15,220 nt of DNA, from NCBI GenBank assembly GCA_030834045.1, contig JAURFZ010000018.1:1-15220 (forward strand), given 5' to 3'. The DNA comes from Burkholderiales bacterium (GTDB taxonomy: Bacteria > Pseudomonadota > Gammaproteobacteria > Burkholderiales > Burkholderiaceae_A). This document shows, piece by piece, positions 1 to 7,373 of this stretch; the first letter of the stretch is position 1; each line of letters opens with the position of its first letter. A model generated the notes under the pieces. That model had not been told where the DNA came from and ran no database searches. It saw only the letters and a list, made by a program, of their open reading frames with translations. A program made the translations under genes and the position numbers.

Positions 1-1
1 C

Positions 2-508
2 ATGAACTGCCCAGTTCCTGTTATTGCCGCCATCGACGGCCCATGCGTGGGGGGCGGGCTTGAAATTGCAACCGCCTGCGATCTGCGCATTGCATCCCGG
101 CGTTCCAGTTTTGGGGTACCCATTGGCCGAATCGGTTTCCCTATTGCCCCGCTTGAGGCGGCCTGCGTTTTAGAACTGGTTGGACGTGCAAACGCGCTGG
201 AGCTTTTACTTGAAGGTCGTATCTGGCCCGCGGAGGAGGCTTATACCAAGGGTCTTATTAACCGACTGGTCGATGACGACGACTGGGAGCGAGAGCTCGA
301 GGCAACCCTTCAACGTGTCTGCAGCTGCGCGCCTCATGCCTCGCGTCGAAGCAAGTGGATTCTTCGCCAGCTCAGTGGCATTGATGATCGCCAGAAGCTC
401 TCTCAGGGTCAGCGTGAGTCATGTTGGGACTTTGCCGAGACGAGCGATTATGCTAGGGGCCTTGATGCTTTTTTAACCAAGACGCGACCTCAGTTCAAAA
501 ACGACTAA
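2..508 (+). CDS. Crotonase-family protein (enoyl-CoA hydratase/isomerase), 5' truncated by the window edge
   Basis: This is the C-terminal part of a crotonase-superfamily enzyme, a fold that acts on acyl-CoA thioesters by stabilising an enolate in an oxyanion hole. The visible 168 residues begin inside the conserved core (PVPVIAAIDGPCVGGGLE), so the true start lies upstream and the first ATG is only an internal methionine. The GGGLE loop (residues 17-21) supplies the oxyanion-hole glycine and one of the two glutamates of classical hydratases. At the second glutamate position, usually FGxPE, the sequence reads FGVPI (residues 37-41), so this is probably not a standard two-glutamate enoyl-CoA hydratase. 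The gene precedes a malonyl-CoA synthetase-like gene on the same strand, with a gap of about 60 nt, which suggests a shared role in malonate or acyl-CoA metabolism. The substrate cannot be named. The family call is secure; the reaction is open. Confidence 0.9.
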   Translation: MNCPVPVIAAIDGPCVGGGLEIATACDLRIASRRSSFGVPIGRIGFPIAPLEAACVLELVGRANALELLLEGRIWPAEEAYTKGLINRLVDDDDWERELEATLQRVCSCAPHASRRSKWILRQLSGIDDRQKLSQGQRESCWDFAETSDYARGLDAFLTKTRPQFKND

Positions 509-566
509 GCTTTCCGAATGCTGGTCTTGAGTCATGCTGGGCGGAGGCAGCCTTGGGTTTTTTTAA

Positions 567-2213
567 GTGGATGCTATGACGACCAGCCCTCAGGGTTTCA
601 CTGATATTGCTTCAACGGTTACGGCTGAACTCCAGATGCTCCTTAAGACGGACGCTGCGGCCAAGGGTTTAAAGAACCTCTACTCCGAGTTGATGCGAAA
701 GGCCAAGCCCACTAAGGTAGCCATTCGTACGCTTGAGGGCCTGCAGTACAGCTACCACGACCTCTCGGCGGCAAGCGCGCGTATGGCCCATTTTATAAGG
801 TCGCTTGGGCTTACTCCGGGCAGCCGCGTGGCCGCTCGCATCGAGAAGTCGCCCGAGGCTCTTATGCTCTATCTTGCCTGCCTTCGTTCAGGCATGGTCT
901 TTCTTCCCCTAAACACCGGCTATCAGTCGGAAGAGCTGCGTTATTTTTTTAATGATGCAAAGCCTGGACTTGTTGTCTGCGATCCCTCGGCACTTGGCTG
1001 GATTGCGCCCCTGGCGAAGTCTTCGGGCTGCCATCAGGTTGAGACCCTGGGAAGCGCTATATCGGGAAGTCTTTTAGAAAAGGCCGCCCCCTTTTCAGAT
1101 GACTTCCCTACACTTGCCTGCGGGCCCGATGCGCTGGCAGCGATTCTCTACACTTCGGGCACCACGGGACGTAGCAAGGGGGCCATGCTTACGCATGCCA
1201 ATCTGGCATCGAATGCGCTTGTTCTTCATCACGCTTGGCACTGGCAAGAAAGCGACGTCCTTATTCACGCCTTGCCGATCTTTCATGTGCATGGCCTTTT
1301 CGTTGCGATTCATGGGGCCCTGTGGGCCGGTGCCCAGATGGTCTGGATGTCAAAGTTTGATGCCAGTGCTGTGGTGCAAGAATGCGCTCGGGCAACGGTT
1401 CTTATGGGGGTTCCCACCTTCTATGTTCGCCTCGTGGAATCAGGGCTGCTTACCGCCGAACGCGTGAAGACCATGCGGCTCTTTATCTCGGGCTCTGCGC
1501 CTTTATTGGCAGAGACCCATCAGGCGTTTACACAACTCACGGGGCAGGCCATCTTAGAGCGCTACGGCATGTCAGAGACGATCATGCTTACGTCAAACCC
1601 TTACCAAGGCACCCGTCGTGCAGGCACGGTGGGATTTGCCTTGCCTTCTGTGGAGCTTCGTCTGGTCGATGACCACGAGACTCCTATTAAGCTTAAGCCC
1701 GGTCAGGAGTCCGCCATTGGCGGTGTTCAGGTTCGTGGCCCCAATGTTTTTGCGGGCTACTGGAATATGCCCGAGAAGACTAAAGAAGAGTTTGCGCAAG
1801 GGGGTTGGTTTAAAACAGGTGATATGGGCCAGTTCGCGGCAGACGGCTACCTTGTGCTCGTTGGTCGAAGTAAAGACCTCATTATTTCTGGTGGCTACAA
1901 CGTCTATCCTAAAGAAATTGAACTCCTTCTTGATGACCAGCCCGAGGTCTATGAGTCGGCTGTTATTGGGCTTTCTCACCCTGACTTCGGAGAGGCTGTG
2001 GCTGCGGTTATTGTGCCCGACCCACCTGAGATCGCGAGTCGAATGGGGCCGCTCGACGAGGCCAAGATACTAAGTCGTCTAAGGACGATGATTGCAGGCT
2101 TTAAGCTCCCGAAACGTTTATTTTTCTTGCCCGAACTTCCGCGCAATGCCATGGGGAAGGTTCAAAAGAATGTGTTGCGTGAGCGTTTCGCCTCAACGTT
2201 TTCAGCTGATTAG
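567..2213 (+). CDS. matB: Malonyl-CoA synthetase-like acyl-CoA ligase (MatB type, ANL superfamily)
   Basis: This is an ATP-dependent ligase that adenylates a carboxylate and transfers it to CoA. The resemblance to MatB proteins points to malonate plus CoA giving malonyl-CoA in the cytoplasm. All ANL core motifs are present: the P-loop YTSGTTGRSKG (195-205), ERYGMSET (331-338), GWFKTGD (413-419), GRSKDLIISGGYNVYPKEIE (433-452) and PRNAMGKVQKN (525-535) with the catalytic lysine at 531. MatB-like stretches include HVHGLFVA, ATVLMGVPTFY, SNPYQG and GPNVFAGYWNMPEKT. The frame opens just after a stop codon at 564-566 with GTG at 567; an in-frame ATG at 576 is equally possible. A GGAGG at 543-547 is too distant from either start to decide. 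Roughly 35 residues precede the usual beginning of the family (NLYSEL). Malonyl-CoA decarboxylase (MatA) is not visible here. The ligase call is very strong; malonate specificity is likely but not proven. Confidence 0.9.
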   Translation: MDAMTTSPQGFTDIASTVTAELQMLLKTDAAAKGLKNLYSELMRKAKPTKVAIRTLEGLQYSYHDLSAASARMAHFIRSLGLTPGSRVAARIEKSPEALMLYLACLRSGMVFLPLNTGYQSEELRYFFNDAKPGLVVCDPSALGWIAPLAKSSGCHQVETLGSAISGSLLEKAAPFSDDFPTLACGPDALAAILYTSGTTGRSKGAMLTHANLASNALVLHHAWHWQESDVLIHALPIFHVHGLFVAIHGALWAGAQMVWMSKFDASAVVQECARATVLMGVPTFYVRLVESGLLTAERVKTMRLFISGSAPLLAETHQAFTQLTGQAILERYGMSETIMLTSNPYQGTRRAGTVGFALPSVELRLVDDHETPIKLKPGQESAIGGVQVRGPNVFAGYWNMPEKTKEEFAQGGWFKTGDMGQFAADGYLVLVGRSKDLIISGGYNVYPKEIELLLDDQPEVYESAVIGLSHPDFGEAVAAVIVPDPPEIASRMGPLDEAKILSRLRTMIAGFKLPKRLFFLPELPRNAMGKVQKNVLRERFASTFSAD

Positions 2214-2215
2214 GC

Positions 2216-2241
2216 TTTAAGCGCAGCACACTGCGCTTAAA
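2216..2241. repeat. 11-bp perfect inverted repeat between the convergent matB and tauE-like genes
   Basis: TTTAAGCGCAG and CTGCGCTTAAA are perfect complements separated by CACA. In matB mRNA this forms a strong stem-loop three nt after the stop codon. It is followed by A residues and not U residues, so it is not a textbook intrinsic terminator on the + strand. It may protect the mRNA 3' end or help termination in this convergent gap. Confidence 0.7.
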
Positions 2242-2270
2242 AAAATACCAAGGTCTTAGAAGGCCTTGGT
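2239..2270 (-). terminator. Intrinsic terminator of the zapB-zapA-tauE unit, overlapping the stop codon
   Basis: Read on the - strand, ACCAAGG (2270-2264) pairs with CCTTGGT (2253-2247) across a 10-nt loop. It is followed, after one A, by seven T residues (2245-2239). The stop codon of the upstream permease gene (2258-2256) lies in the loop, so the last coding codons form part of the stem. The T-run is also part of the right arm of the neighbouring 11-bp inverted repeat. Confidence 0.75.
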
Positions 2271-3062
2271 GAACATGTAGGCAGCAAGAAGAAAAAGAAA
2301 ATAAGCAAAAAATCGCCGAAGTGAGTCGACATTGAGCGTATGGGCAACCTTCACCCCCAAAGGTGCCGTCGCCATGGACCCAATGACCAGAATAATGAGC
2401 GCAGGGAAATAGATATACCCGATGGAGCCACCAGGAAGACCCGTGACATTCCAGCCACTAACAATGTAACCTGCGAGGCCACCAAGGGCGATGGGAAAAC
2501 CCATGCCGGCGGAGATACCTACCGCTGCGTGGATTTTCACGTTACACCAGGTTAAAAACGGCACGGTAATAAAACCACCCCCTGCACCTAAGAGAGCACT
2601 GATAAATCCAATGCCAGAACCCACCAATCCAAGGCCACGCGGAGAGGGCGTCTCGCGGCCGGGTTTGGGTTTCTTTCCCCGCAGCATCGACAGGGCCGAA
2701 TAGCCAACAAAGGCTGCAAAGACTGCGGCTAGTACCGTACCCTTTAGCATGCCTGCGAAGTTCGCGCCCAGGAAAGTACCGAGAAATGCACCGAGCCCCA
2801 TGGGTCTTAGGATGGTCATATCTACAGCCCCTTTTTTAAAGTGGGCCCGGGCACTGGAAAGTGAGGTAAAAAGAATGGTGGCCAGTGAGGTTGCTATGGC
2901 CACCTTCACAACAAGGTCGACTTCAATGCCCTGGGCAGAAAAAAGCATGGTCATGAAGGGCACCATCGACATACCCCCACCAATGCCCAGAAGACCTGCA
3001 AGAAAACCTGTTGAAACACCAAGGACGATAAGCGCACTTACCGTCAGAAGGTCAAGGTCCAT
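2256..3062 (-). CDS. TauE/SafE (TSUP) family membrane permease, probable sulfite/sulfonate or organic anion exporter
   Basis: This 268-residue, very hydrophobic protein has the duplicated architecture of the TSUP family (Pfam TauE). Each half opens with a glycine-rich membrane motif: GFLAGLLGIGGGMSMVPF (19-36) and GFISALLGAGGGFITVPF (152-169). A basic cytoplasmic loop (RGKKPKPGRETPSPRG, about 128-143) separates the halves. Seven or eight membrane segments are expected. TSUP proteins move sulfite, sulfoacetate, sulfide-related or other small anions; the substrate cannot be read from sequence. The ATG at 3062 has a good ribosome binding site (AAGGA, about 5 nt upstream). The gene begins 7 nt after the zapA stop codon, so it is almost certainly co-transcribed with zapA, although no functional link with division is known. 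An intrinsic terminator overlaps its stop codon. Confidence 0.92.
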   Translation of the reverse strand: MDLDLLTVSALIVLGVSTGFLAGLLGIGGGMSMVPFMTMLFSAQGIEVDLVVKVAIATSLATILFTSLSSARAHFKKGAVDMTILRPMGLGAFLGTFLGANFAGMLKGTVLAAVFAAFVGYSALSMLRGKKPKPGRETPSPRGLGLVGSGIGFISALLGAGGGFITVPFLTWCNVKIHAAVGISAGMGFPIALGGLAGYIVSGWNVTGLPGGSIGYIYFPALIILVIGSMATAPLGVKVAHTLNVDSLRRFFAYFLFLLAAYMFTKAF

Positions 3063-3069
3063 CGTGTCC

Positions 3070-3396
3070 TTAGTCGAAGAGCTTTTCTTGTGGGGCCAGC
3101 GCGTCTTCGGTAAGGTCGATTAGAGACTGAAGGCGAGCCTTGAGGTCAGACTCCGAGAGCCCTCCCGACTGACCGCCGACCAAGAGTTCGCGTGCTAGGG
3201 TAAGTGCCACCATGACCGCGATGCGGTCGGTTCCCGTAAGTCGGCTGTTTTGCTTAATTTGCCGCATGCGGGTATCCACAAGCCCAACGCATTCCAGCAA
3301 CAGAGGCTTTTCATCTGGCTCGCAGGCGAGCCGGTAGGGGCGGTCCATGATCTGAACCTCGATCTCGTGCTGCTTGGTTGTTCGGCTTGTTGGCAA
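3070..3396 (-). CDS. zapA: Cell division protein ZapA
   Basis: ZapA binds FtsZ and promotes bundling of protofilaments in the Z-ring at midcell. The 108-residue product matches the family in length and in order. It has an N-terminal FtsZ-binding globular part (EIEVQIMDRPYRLAC, then LVDTRMRQIK), the conserved TGTDRIAVMVALTLARELL helix, and a C-terminal helix that usually forms the dimer/tetramer coiled coil. The start is a TTG at 3396. An in-frame stop lies only 9 nt upstream (3408-3406), and the next ATG (3348) would remove the first beta strand, so TTG is the only sensible choice. The upstream ZapB-like gene ends 45 nt before it, and the TSUP permease follows after 7 nt. The family call is firm; the start codon is unusual but well constrained. 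Confidence 0.93.
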   Translation of the reverse strand: MPTSRTTKQHEIEVQIMDRPYRLACEPDEKPLLLECVGLVDTRMRQIKQNSRLTGTDRIAVMVALTLARELLVGGQSGGLSESDLKARLQSLIDLTEDALAPQEKLFD

Positions 3397-3441
3397 GGAT
3401 CGCTCTTAGGTGGTGGACGAAAAAAGCAGGGGCTGCCAGGG

Positions 3442-3630
3442 TCAGGCTTTTGTATGGAGAAGGTTTTCAAGCCGCTCGCTTGCCTGGTCGATACGTGACT
3501 GGAGCTGACGATTTTTCTCTTCCGCGGACAACAAAGATGCTCGAAGTTTTTTGTTCTCAGCTCGAAGCCGTTGCAGGGTCGTTGAAACACTGGTTATACG
3601 GTCTTGGAGCAGATCAAGTTCTTTAATCAT
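3442..3630 (-). CDS. ZapB-like small coiled-coil protein (TIGR02449-type) upstream of zapA
   Basis: This is a 62-residue protein, MIKELDLLQDRITSVS onward, which is almost entirely one predicted coiled-coil helix with heptad-spaced leucines and many charged residues (LRAENKKLRASL, NRQLQSRIDQ). Small proteins of this type commonly sit immediately upstream of zapA in proteobacteria and are thought to act with the divisome in the manner of ZapB. The open frame extends upstream to 3744, but that would cross the divergent dsbD gene and add a basic non-family segment, so I choose the ATG at 3630. No Shine-Dalgarno sequence is visible. A -10-like TACCAT sits 7 nt before the ATG, which would fit a leaderless or nearly leaderless transcript. 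Function is inferred from position and fold only. Confidence 0.8.
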   Translation of the reverse strand: MIKELDLLQDRITSVSTTLQRLRAENKKLRASLLSAEEKNRQLQSRIDQASERLENLLHTKA

Positions 3631-3637
3631 GGTTAAG

Positions 3638-3643
3638 ATGGTA
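3638..3643 (-). promoter_or_regulatory. Candidate -10 element for the zapB-zapA-tauE unit
   Basis: TACCAT on the - strand is followed by 7 nt and then the ATG at 3630, placing the expected transcription start at or one base before the start codon. No good -35 match is seen. The whole divergent gap to dsbD is 58 nt. Confidence 0.35.
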
Positions 3644-3651
3644 CCAATTTG

Positions 3652-3681
3652 TTGTGCCCGCTTAGATAGATAACGTATTTT
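3652..3681 (+). promoter_or_regulatory. Candidate promoter for the dsbD-like gene
   Basis: TTGTGC (3652-3657) and TATTTT (3676-3681) are separated by 18 nt. The -10 box ends 7 nt before the ATG at 3689, so transcription would begin at about the start codon. No Shine-Dalgarno sequence precedes either candidate ATG. Confidence 0.35.
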
Positions 3682-3688
3682 TCTTCGA

Positions 3689-6268
3689 ATGACTCTTATG
3701 AAGAAGCTGTCTCTGGCTCCTTTTCGCGCCACTCCCCTCTCCATGGGCCTGCTCGGGCTGCTGCTGGCCCTTGTCTGTGCCCAGCCGCTTTATTCTCAGT
3801 CTGCCGGCTCTGCGTCCTTGGGTAATGCCCAGCCCGCCTCATCGGAATCGGGGCTCCTATTAAGGCTTACTCAGGGTCAGGCGCAAGACTCCGCGGCGGG
3901 TGGTCAGGCGCTTATTCAATCAGCTCCTGGGCCCATTCAGACCGACGAGGTGGAGGTGAGCCTTGTCTTTTCAAGTCGTGAACTCGTTGCGGGGCAGACC
4001 TTTGAGGTGGGGCTTAGGCTTCGACATGCCCCACTTTGGCACACCTACTGGGTTAATCCTGGCGACTCCGGGCTGCCTACCGAGTTCGAGCTCAACCTGC
4101 TCGATGCGTCTGGTGCTCGGTTGCCCCTTCCTCTTCAGCCCATTCAGTGGCCCGCCCCCCGTCGGCTACCTGTTGGCCCCCTTGCGAGCTATGGCTTTGA
4201 AGGGGAGCTTCTTCTTGCAAGGTTAGTACAGCTTCCGCAGAAGCTTGAGTCTATTGAGTCGGGGAGAACAGGGTTCTTACCAAGGGCCCTTGAGGTGCAG
4301 GCCAACTGGCTTGTCTGCAAGGATGTCTGTATTCCAGGTGATGCACGGTTTGTTATTCCCTTGAGACAGGCCTCTGTGCAGGGCTCTGACTCATTAGCTA
4401 CGGGCAATGTCTCTGCAGGGGCGCTTCAGCTCGAAGCATCTGCGAGCGCGGTTGAACCCGCGGACCTGAAACAGGCAAGGGAAAGTCTGCCCGTGCTTGC
4501 GCCCAAGTCTCTTGGCTATTCGATCTCTGCAGATGGTGCAAGGCTCGTTGTCGTCGGGGACGACCCTGCGCAGGCCATTGAGGGCGGCTACTTGTTTCTT
4601 GAGCTTGAAGGCCTGGTTCAGCCTGCCGCCGCCCAGGCTGTCTACCAGTCTTCCAGCCAAGGCTTTTGGCTTGAGATCCCATTGGGAGGGTCTTCAAAAC
4701 GAATTGTTCAAAGCCTAAAGGCTGCTCCAACGCCTCTATATGCTGTTTTCCGACCCCAAGACCAGAAGGCAGAGCCTGTTCGATGGTTTCTTCGGCCCAC
4801 TAAGCAGGGTGCCTTTGAAGGTTTTCAAGAAGGTCCAAAGGTCTTTTCAGGCCCACTGCGAAGGCGAGCCGCGTTGCTCGACCCCGGTAAGACTGCAGAG
4901 CAGGCCTATCAAGCGCGAAAGGCAGGCTCTGGTCCTCTAGCTGGCTCGGGACTTGGCCTTGGCCTGGCTTTTTTGCTTGCTCTGGTGGGAGGTCTGTTGC
5001 TCAACCTTATGCCCTGCGTTTTTCCAGTCCTGGGTCTTAAGCTTCTTGCGCTTAGTCAGCACGCGCAGTCTCAGGCTCATGCACGCCGCCACGCATTCAT
5101 TTTTACCGCCGGTGTCCTTGTATCAATGCTTGCTCTTGCCTCGGTTTTGCTCGGCCTTCGGGCCGCAGGCGAAGCCATTGGCTGGGGGTTTCAGCTTCAG
5201 AATCCATGGGTTGTCATGGGTCTTGCCCTTCTTTTTGTTGCCATGGCGCTGAACTTCTTTGGTCTGTATGAGCTGGGGCTAGGGCTTGCGCGGGTGGGTG
5301 CGCAGGCCGAGCAGAACCTTAAGGGCTCCACGGACTCCGGAGCCTTTGGCTCGGGCGTTCTTGCGGTTATTGTGGCCTCGCCTTGCACCGCGCCCTTCAT
5401 GGGGTCTGCCCTAGGGTTTGCGGTTTCGGCCGCTCACTGGAGCTCAGGCCTTCTGGTGTTTCTTGGTCTTGGGCTTGGCCTAGCCTTACCGTTTCTGGTG
5501 CTGGCCGTTGTTCCGGGTGGAACAAGCCTTTTGCCGAGGCCAGGGCCTTGGATGCAGACCTTCCGCCAGTTCCTGGGCTTTCCAATGCTGGCAACGGCGG
5601 CCTGGCTTGTCTGGGTTCTTATTCAACAGCAGGGGCCCGATGCAGGGCTTGGGTCGCTTATGGCCTTGGTGCTTCTTGCATTTGCGCTCTGGCTTTTTGG
5701 TCGCCTGCAAACAGCGTCATTCCAATCCAAGGCCGCAACCGGAATCAATCGTTGGCTCAGTCCTTTATCGATGGTCATGAGCCTTATTGCGCTCATTTAT
5801 TTGGTTGCACTTGTTGGTCAGGGGCAGCCCCTGGTAGCAAAGCCCGATTCGGCAGGCCGTGTTGACACCACGTTATCCCAGGACAACACGACAGTCTCCG
5901 AAGCGGCCCGTGCTGACTCAGGCCTACCCTGGCGGCCCGGCCTTGCCCAAGAACTCGCTGCCCAGGGCCAGGTTGTTTTCGTTGACTTCACCGCCGCCTG
6001 GTGCATCAGCTGCCAGGCAAACAAGGCGCGTGTTTTAAATCGGGGTGAGGTTGCGCAAAGGCTGGGCTCAAAGGGCTATCAGTTGCTTACAGCCAATTGG
6101 ACCCGGCAAGACCCCGTAATTACTGCCGAGCTTAACCGCCACGGTCGTTCGGGCGTTCCGCTCTACCTCGTCTACGGCCCCGCCCTTCAAGAGCCTTTGG
6201 TCCTTAGTGAATGGCTCACCGAAGACCAAGTGGTTAAGGCCTTCCAGCAGGCGCAGGCGGGTCGGTAA
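3689..6268 (+). CDS. dsbD: Membrane thiol:disulfide interchange protein, DsbD/ScsB type
   Basis: This protein carries electrons from cytoplasmic thioredoxin across the inner membrane to reduce periplasmic disulfides. Residues 1 to about 34 form a signal peptide. Residues of about 70-230 form a periplasmic DsbD-N/DsbC-like domain (LWHTYWVNPGDSGLPTEF, then WLVCKDVCIP with Cys210 and Cys214). A second periplasmic segment runs to about 400. The membrane domain (about 420-715) holds the redox cysteines in LNLMPCVFP (Cys443) and ASPCTAPF (Cys566). The C-terminal thioredoxin domain contains WCISC (Cys772, Cys775). At 859 residues it is longer than E. coli DsbD (about 565), and the WHTYW and CKxxC motifs are those of the ScsB-like branch. 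The start is ATG 3689 or ATG 3698; both give a signal peptide. Its last 35 nt overlap the convergent exbD gene. Likely partners are periplasmic thioredoxin-like proteins not present in this window. Confidence 0.92.
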   Translation: MTLMKKLSLAPFRATPLSMGLLGLLLALVCAQPLYSQSAGSASLGNAQPASSESGLLLRLTQGQAQDSAAGGQALIQSAPGPIQTDEVEVSLVFSSRELVAGQTFEVGLRLRHAPLWHTYWVNPGDSGLPTEFELNLLDASGARLPLPLQPIQWPAPRRLPVGPLASYGFEGELLLARLVQLPQKLESIESGRTGFLPRALEVQANWLVCKDVCIPGDARFVIPLRQASVQGSDSLATGNVSAGALQLEASASAVEPADLKQARESLPVLAPKSLGYSISADGARLVVVGDDPAQAIEGGYLFLELEGLVQPAAAQAVYQSSSQGFWLEIPLGGSSKRIVQSLKAAPTPLYAVFRPQDQKAEPVRWFLRPTKQGAFEGFQEGPKVFSGPLRRRAALLDPGKTAEQAYQARKAGSGPLAGSGLGLGLAFLLALVGGLLLNLMPCVFPVLGLKLLALSQHAQSQAHARRHAFIFTAGVLVSMLALASVLLGLRAAGEAIGWGFQLQNPWVVMGLALLFVAMALNFFGLYELGLGLARVGAQAEQNLKGSTDSGAFGSGVLAVIVASPCTAPFMGSALGFAVSAAHWSSGLLVFLGLGLGLALPFLVLAVVPGGTSLLPRPGPWMQTFRQFLGFPMLATAAWLVWVLIQQQGPDAGLGSLMALVLLAFALWLFGRLQTASFQSKAATGINRWLSPLSMVMSLIALIYLVALVGQGQPLVAKPDSAGRVDTTLSQDNTTVSEAARADSGLPWRPGLAQELAAQGQVVFVDFTAAWCISCQANKARVLNRGEVAQRLGSKGYQLLTANWTRQDPVITAELNRHGRSGVPLYLVYGPALQEPLVLSEWLTEDQVVKAFQQAQAGR

Positions 6269-6692
6269 TAAGCGCGAGCTTTGTTAGCCCGTTCTTCGTT
6301 GCCTTGGCCATAACACGCACAATGGCCTCATAGGTCGTCTGTTTATCAGCGCGAATCTGAATAACGGTCTCATCGTTTCTATTCTTAAGCTCTGCCAACA
6401 GTTGATCCAGCTCTTCCTCTGAGACAGGCTTCGTTTTGAAAAAGACCTCGCCCTGCGCGTTAATTTCTAAAACCACCGGATCATTCTCAGGCTTCACCGC
6501 AGGTGCCTCTTCCTTAGGCAGGTTGAGATTAAGGCCCTGACTCATCAGCGGAGCCGTGACAATAAAAATAATCAGTAGTACCAGCATCACGTCCACCAGT
6601 GGGGTGGTGTTGATATCGGCCATAAGGCCATCGTTCTCGGTGCCCTTTGAGAACCCCGAAGAAAGGCGTGATGAGGAGCCATGTCTTTGCAT
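6234..6692 (-). CDS. exbD: ExbD/TolR-family biopolymer transport protein
   Basis: ExbD is the small subunit of the proton-driven ExbB-ExbD motor that energises TonB for outer-membrane uptake. The 152-residue protein has one N-terminal membrane helix carrying the essential aspartate (TTPLVDVMLVLLIIFIV, Asp34). A periplasmic domain follows (VVLEINAQGEVFFKTKPV, VIQIRADKQTTYEAIVRVM), ending in the family-typical LALITDPP. It lies 18 nt downstream of exbB and is the last gene of the fur-exbB-exbD run. Its final 35 nt overlap the convergent dsbD-like gene, yet the family motif continues to the end, so both reading frames appear genuine. A TolR identity is possible, but no tol-pal genes are nearby and the Fur linkage favours ExbD. 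Confidence 0.9.
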   Translation of the reverse strand: MQRHGSSSRLSSGFSKGTENDGLMADINTTPLVDVMLVLLIIFIVTAPLMSQGLNLNLPKEEAPAVKPENDPVVLEINAQGEVFFKTKPVSEEELDQLLAELKNRNDETVIQIRADKQTTYEAIVRVMAKATKNGLTKLALITDPPAPAGRP

Positions 6693-6710
6693 AACGGCGA
6701 CGCGAGGTGC

Positions 6711-7352
6711 CTAGTTCTTCTCGGACGAGAAGGCAGGGTGTTGAAGAAGATCGTCTGCAAATGCCTCAATGCTGGCCATATGTTTCTGGCTGAGCCGCTG
6801 AAAGGCGTTGAAAGCCAGCACCGCCGGTATTGCCACGAAAAGGCCTGCTGCCGTCATCACCAAGGCCTCGCCAACAGGGCCTGCGACCTGATCGATCATC
6901 ACCTGCCCCTGGCCTTGAATGCTGGTGAGGGCACGAAAGATTGACCAGACCGTGCCAAGTAACCCGACGAAGGGGGCCGTGCTGCCGATGGATGCCAGTA
7001 GCCCCAGGCCAGAGGACAGGTCGTTTCGAATTAAAAGAAGCTCGTCGCGTAGTTGTCGAACCATACGATCGCTTAATGAACCACCCACGGCAGAGGCCGC
7101 AGCCTGGGCACGATGGGCCAATCGGAGCAGAAGGCCCGAGCGGTCGGACTCGGCAATGAGCTGCGTGGCTCGCTCGCGATCTGCCTCAGCCCAGAAGGCT
7201 TCGGGCGCGGCAGGGCGCTGCCTAAGTCGCTGCCATCCGTAGAGAAGGCGTGCACCAATGGCAGCCCAGCTGAGCACCGACATGACAACAAGCCCAAGGG
7301 CAACAGCAATAATGACGCCGTCGGCCGATTCAATCATGTGGTCCAAGGTCAT
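6711..7352 (-). CDS. exbB: MotA/TolQ/ExbB-family proton channel protein
   Basis: This is the large subunit of the ExbB-ExbD inner-membrane motor. The 213-residue protein has an N-terminal membrane helix (about 12-35) and a cytoplasmic linker. The conserved channel region follows: SIGSTAPFVGLLGTVWSIFRAL (121-142) and VGEALVMTAAGLFVAIPAVLAFNAF (160-184), with the channel-lining threonine and glycine-rich turn of the family. It starts 21 nt after the fur stop codon and ends 18 nt before exbD, so a single transcript is likely. No strong ribosome binding site is seen, and an ATG at 7337 is a possible alternative. No tonB gene occurs within the window. Confidence 0.92.
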   Translation of the reverse strand: MTLDHMIESADGVIIAVALGLVVMSVLSWAAIGARLLYGWQRLRQRPAAPEAFWAEADRERATQLIAESDRSGLLLRLAHRAQAAASAVGGSLSDRMVRQLRDELLLIRNDLSSGLGLLASIGSTAPFVGLLGTVWSIFRALTSIQGQGQVMIDQVAGPVGEALVMTAAGLFVAIPAVLAFNAFQRLSQKHMASIEAFADDLLQHPAFSSEKN

Positions 7353-7373
7353 TCGGTCAGCTTTCGCGTCTGC

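Noticed and set aside
536..564. Possible intrinsic terminator between the crotonase and matB genes
   Set aside because: There is a run of seven T residues, but the only stem found is 4 bp (GCTG/CAGC) and ends 6 nt before it, which is too weak to call.
3397..3441. 6S RNA or an attenuator between the zapB-like gene and zapA
   Set aside because: The gap is only 45 nt. On the - strand a 4-bp GCAG/CTGC stem followed by six T residues is visible but too short to be convincing, and there is no room for 6S RNA.
3631..3744. N-terminal extension of the ZapB-like protein to an upstream start at 3744
   Set aside because: The added 38 residues are basic and not coiled coil, and they would overlap the divergent dsbD signal peptide; ATG 3630 gives the expected family length.
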